From assembly GCF_012971725.1 (NCBI RefSeq), contig NZ_CP048833.1:930001-994000 (forward strand): a DNA stretch of 64,000 nucleotides, written 5' to 3'. The notes beneath the pieces were generated by a model. It ran no database searches, had not been told where the DNA came from, and saw nothing but the letters and a program-made list of their open reading frames with translations. Positions within the stretch are counted from its first letter, which is position 1; each line of letters begins with the position of its first letter. Positions 62,385 through 64,000 of this stretch are shown piece after piece. The stretch comes from Pseudomonas multiresinivorans (GTDB taxonomy: Bacteria > Pseudomonadota > Gammaproteobacteria > Pseudomonadales > Pseudomonadaceae). A program made the position numbers and the translations under genes.

Positions 62385-64000
62385 TCAGAACTGCCACTGC
62401 ACGCCGAGGGAATAGGACGCCTGGCTGCCCTCACTGTGGGCGAAGCGCGAATTGGCCTCGGCGAACACGCCCAACTGCTCGGTGACTGCCAGCAGGGCAC
62501 CGACCTGGGCGCGGCCGAAGTCCTTGTCCACGCCGCCCAGGTCGGCGACGCGGGTGCGGCCATCGCCCAGGGCGGTCAGGGCGATATCGTCCAGGCGACC
62601 GTCGGCCAGCTCCTTCACCCAGCGCACGCTGGCGTACGGCTGCACGGCCATGCGGTTACCCAGCGGCAGCTCGCCGCGCAGGCCCCAGCCTAGGCTGGCT
62701 TCGACCGAGTCATAGTCCTGCTTCTCGTAACCCAGCGCGGTGCGCAGGTCGTCATCCTCGTTGAAGTCGTCGATCTTGTAGTGCACATAGTCCAGCCCGC
62801 CCTGCGGCCCGGTCTTGATGCCGGCGAAGTCGAAGTCGTAGCCGCCGTCGATCCGCGCGCCCCAGAACCAGGCGTTGGTGTCGCCGTCGATGCGCTGGTC
62901 GAGCAGCACCGGGCCGTTCTTCGCCTTCAGGTACACCGAGCGCTTGCTGTCGAAGTCCGCGTAGCCGGCGCTCAGCTCGCCGCCCACCCAGGCCGGGCCG
63001 CCGTCGTTGAACAGGCCATAGAGGCCGAGCTGCCAGGTTTCCGCTTCCAGTCGCGCGCTGTGGTCGAGGTTGTCGCGGCTGCGCTGGAAGCTCAGGCTGC
63101 CGCCAACGGTCAGTGCCTCGCTGGCGCGATAATCACCCAGCAGGTTCACCCCGGCGCGGTGTGAGCGCGGGTCGCCGGGCATGTCGAAGCCGCTCTCGGG
63201 GGTGGTTTCACCTTCCACGCCAACGGCGCCGTCGAAGCTGCCGACCGGGCGCGAGCTGCCCAGCAGGCTCAGCCAGCGGCGGTCATGCAGACGGGTCAGG
63301 GCCAGGTGCTGGCGCTGCAGCTGGTCTTCCATCTGCCGCGCCATGGCGCCGCCGGAGGCGGTGGAGGCGAGCAGGTCTGCGTTGGTCAACTCCAGCACCA
63401 GGCGCGTGAGCAGGCGCGAGAAATCACGCAGGCGCTGGTCGATGCGCTCCTGGCCGAAGGCGCCAGTGAGTACCTGCTCGTTGTCCAGCGCGGGGTTGTG
63501 CCAGGTGGCGCCGCCGGGGATGGCGGGGTTGTCGGACTGATCGTAGCCGTCCAGCTCGCCCAGTTCCCAGTTGGTGGCTTCGATGAACAGCACCGGTACG
63601 TTCAGGCCCTCGAAGCTTTCGCCGTCGCTGCAGCAACCGGTGCCCGCGGGGTATTCCTCGTTCAGGCCGGGGTTGGTGAACAGCGGGATCTTCAGTTCCT
63701 GGGCGATACGCAGCAATTGGTCGCGGTAGGCGCCCAGCGCAGGGTTGTCGACGCTGTTGAAGCCGGCGTGGGCGTACATCTTGTCGCCGGTGATCAGGCT
63801 GTCGAGGTTGATCATGCCCAGCAGGTTGCTGCGCTGTTCCTCACTGAGCGAGGCGACGTAGGCGCGCGAGCCGCGCAGGCCTTCTTCCTCGGCGCCGAAG
63901 CCGACCACCTCCAGGCCGTTCTCCAGTTCGATGCCGCCCAGGTTGCGGGCGATCTCCGTCAGTACGGCAGCGCCGGAGCCGTTGTCGTCCAGGCCTTGCA
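62385..64000 (-). CDS. aaaA: Autotransporter arginine aminopeptidase, C-terminal part (AaaA-like)
   Basis: C-terminal 538 codons of an autotransporter; the N-terminus lies outside the window. At the window edge the M28 metallopeptidase fold is seen: DDNGSGAAVLTEIARN and then VVGFGAEEEGLRGSRAY, with the zinc-site Asp and Glu-Glu pair. A linker leads into a C-terminal beta-barrel domain (about the last 280 residues), ending in YSLGVQWQF with the terminal Phe used by barrel assembly. Location next to PA0327-like AraC matches AaaA (PA0328), an arginine-specific aminopeptidase on the cell surface. Released arginine could feed agmatine and polyamine routes in this region. Confidence 0.9.
   Translation of the reverse strand, partial: QGLDDNGSGAAVLTEIARNLGGIELENGLEVVGFGAEEEGLRGSRAYVASLSEEQRSNLLGMINLDSLITGDKMYAHAGFNSVDNPALGAYRDQLLRIAQELKIPLFTNPGLNEEYPAGTGCCSDGESFEGLNVPVLFIEATNWELGELDGYDQSDNPAIPGGATWHNPALDNEQVLTGAFGQERIDQRLRDFSRLLTRLVLELTNADLLASTASGGAMARQMEDQLQRQHLALTRLHDRRWLSLLGSSRPVGSFDGAVGVEGETTPESGFDMPGDPRSHRAGVNLLGDYRASEALTVGGSLSFQRSRDNLDHSARLEAETWQLGLYGLFNDGGPAWVGGELSAGYADFDSKRSVYLKAKNGPVLLDQRIDGDTNAWFWGARIDGGYDFDFAGIKTGPQGGLDYVHYKIDDFNEDDDLRTALGYEKQDYDSVEASLGWGLRGELPLGNRMAVQPYASVRWVKELADGRLDDIALTALGDGRTRVADLGGVDKDFGRAQVGALLAVTEQLGVFAEANSRFAHSEGSQASYSLGVQWQF

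Overview
The window comes from a high-GC gammaproteobacterium, almost certainly a Pseudomonas close to P. aeruginosa. The evidence is gene content and order. The right two thirds follow the P. aeruginosa polyamine region (oprE, aguA, aguR, spuI/spuABCDEFGH, the acylase gene hacB, serA, a D-2-hydroxyglutarate dehydrogenase gene, the carO-type gene, an acetylpolyamine amidohydrolase gene, a second polyamine ABC transporter, aaaA). Two differences from that layout (agmatine deiminase without an adjacent aguB, and no gpu genes between desA and the GGDEF gene) suggest a sister lineage such as the P. nitroreducens/citronellolis group; that placement is inference.

Layout. (1) 1-2176: 3' part of a fatty-acid desaturase gene and a PAS-GGDEF diguanylate cyclase. 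(2) 2177-21546: an accessory block that looks inserted between the GGDEF gene and oprE. It has a roughly 1 kb leader with two ops-like elements, then a 14-gene, same-strand exopolysaccharide operon of about 18 kb (3222-21304): flavin oxidoreductase, DegT aminotransferase, Wzx flippase, four glycosyltransferases, Wzc tyrosine kinase, WbqC-like protein, RfaH/NusG-like antiterminator, a Wzy-like polymerase fused to a PslG-like glycoside hydrolase, RmlA, a polyprenyl-phosphate sugar transferase and Wza. (3) 22158-27078: oprE with a sigma-54-type promoter, then the aguA-aguR-binding-protein operon on the minus strand. (4) 27089-37948: divergent spuI and spuABCDEFGH for gamma-glutamylation, transamination and uptake of polyamines. 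(5) 38371-53062: the acylase gene hacB with a divergent AraC gene, small envelope and hypothetical genes, serA divergent from the D-2-hydroxyglutarate dehydrogenase gene, an FAH-family gene, a YjiK-like gene and a carO/ygiW gene. (6) 53319-61290: acetylpolyamine deacetylase, APC permease, a complete polyamine ABC transporter and an AraC regulator. (7) 61440-64000: a second YjiK-like gene and the C-terminal part of an AaaA-type autotransporter aminopeptidase.

How the parts fit together. The exopolysaccharide operon has almost every part of a Wzx/Wzy pathway: initiating transferase, glycosyltransferases, flippase, polymerase, co-polymerase kinase and outer-membrane exporter. It also carries its own antiterminator gene, and matching ops elements lie in its leader. 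The cyclase upstream suggests c-di-GMP input. The remainder is a polyamine and agmatine catabolic island. Several of its genes carry AANAANAA (Hfq/Crc-type) motifs next to the ribosome binding site, which suggests carbon catabolite repression. Two REP families lie in the intergenic gaps. I see no tRNA or rRNA genes, CRISPR arrays or insertion sequences.
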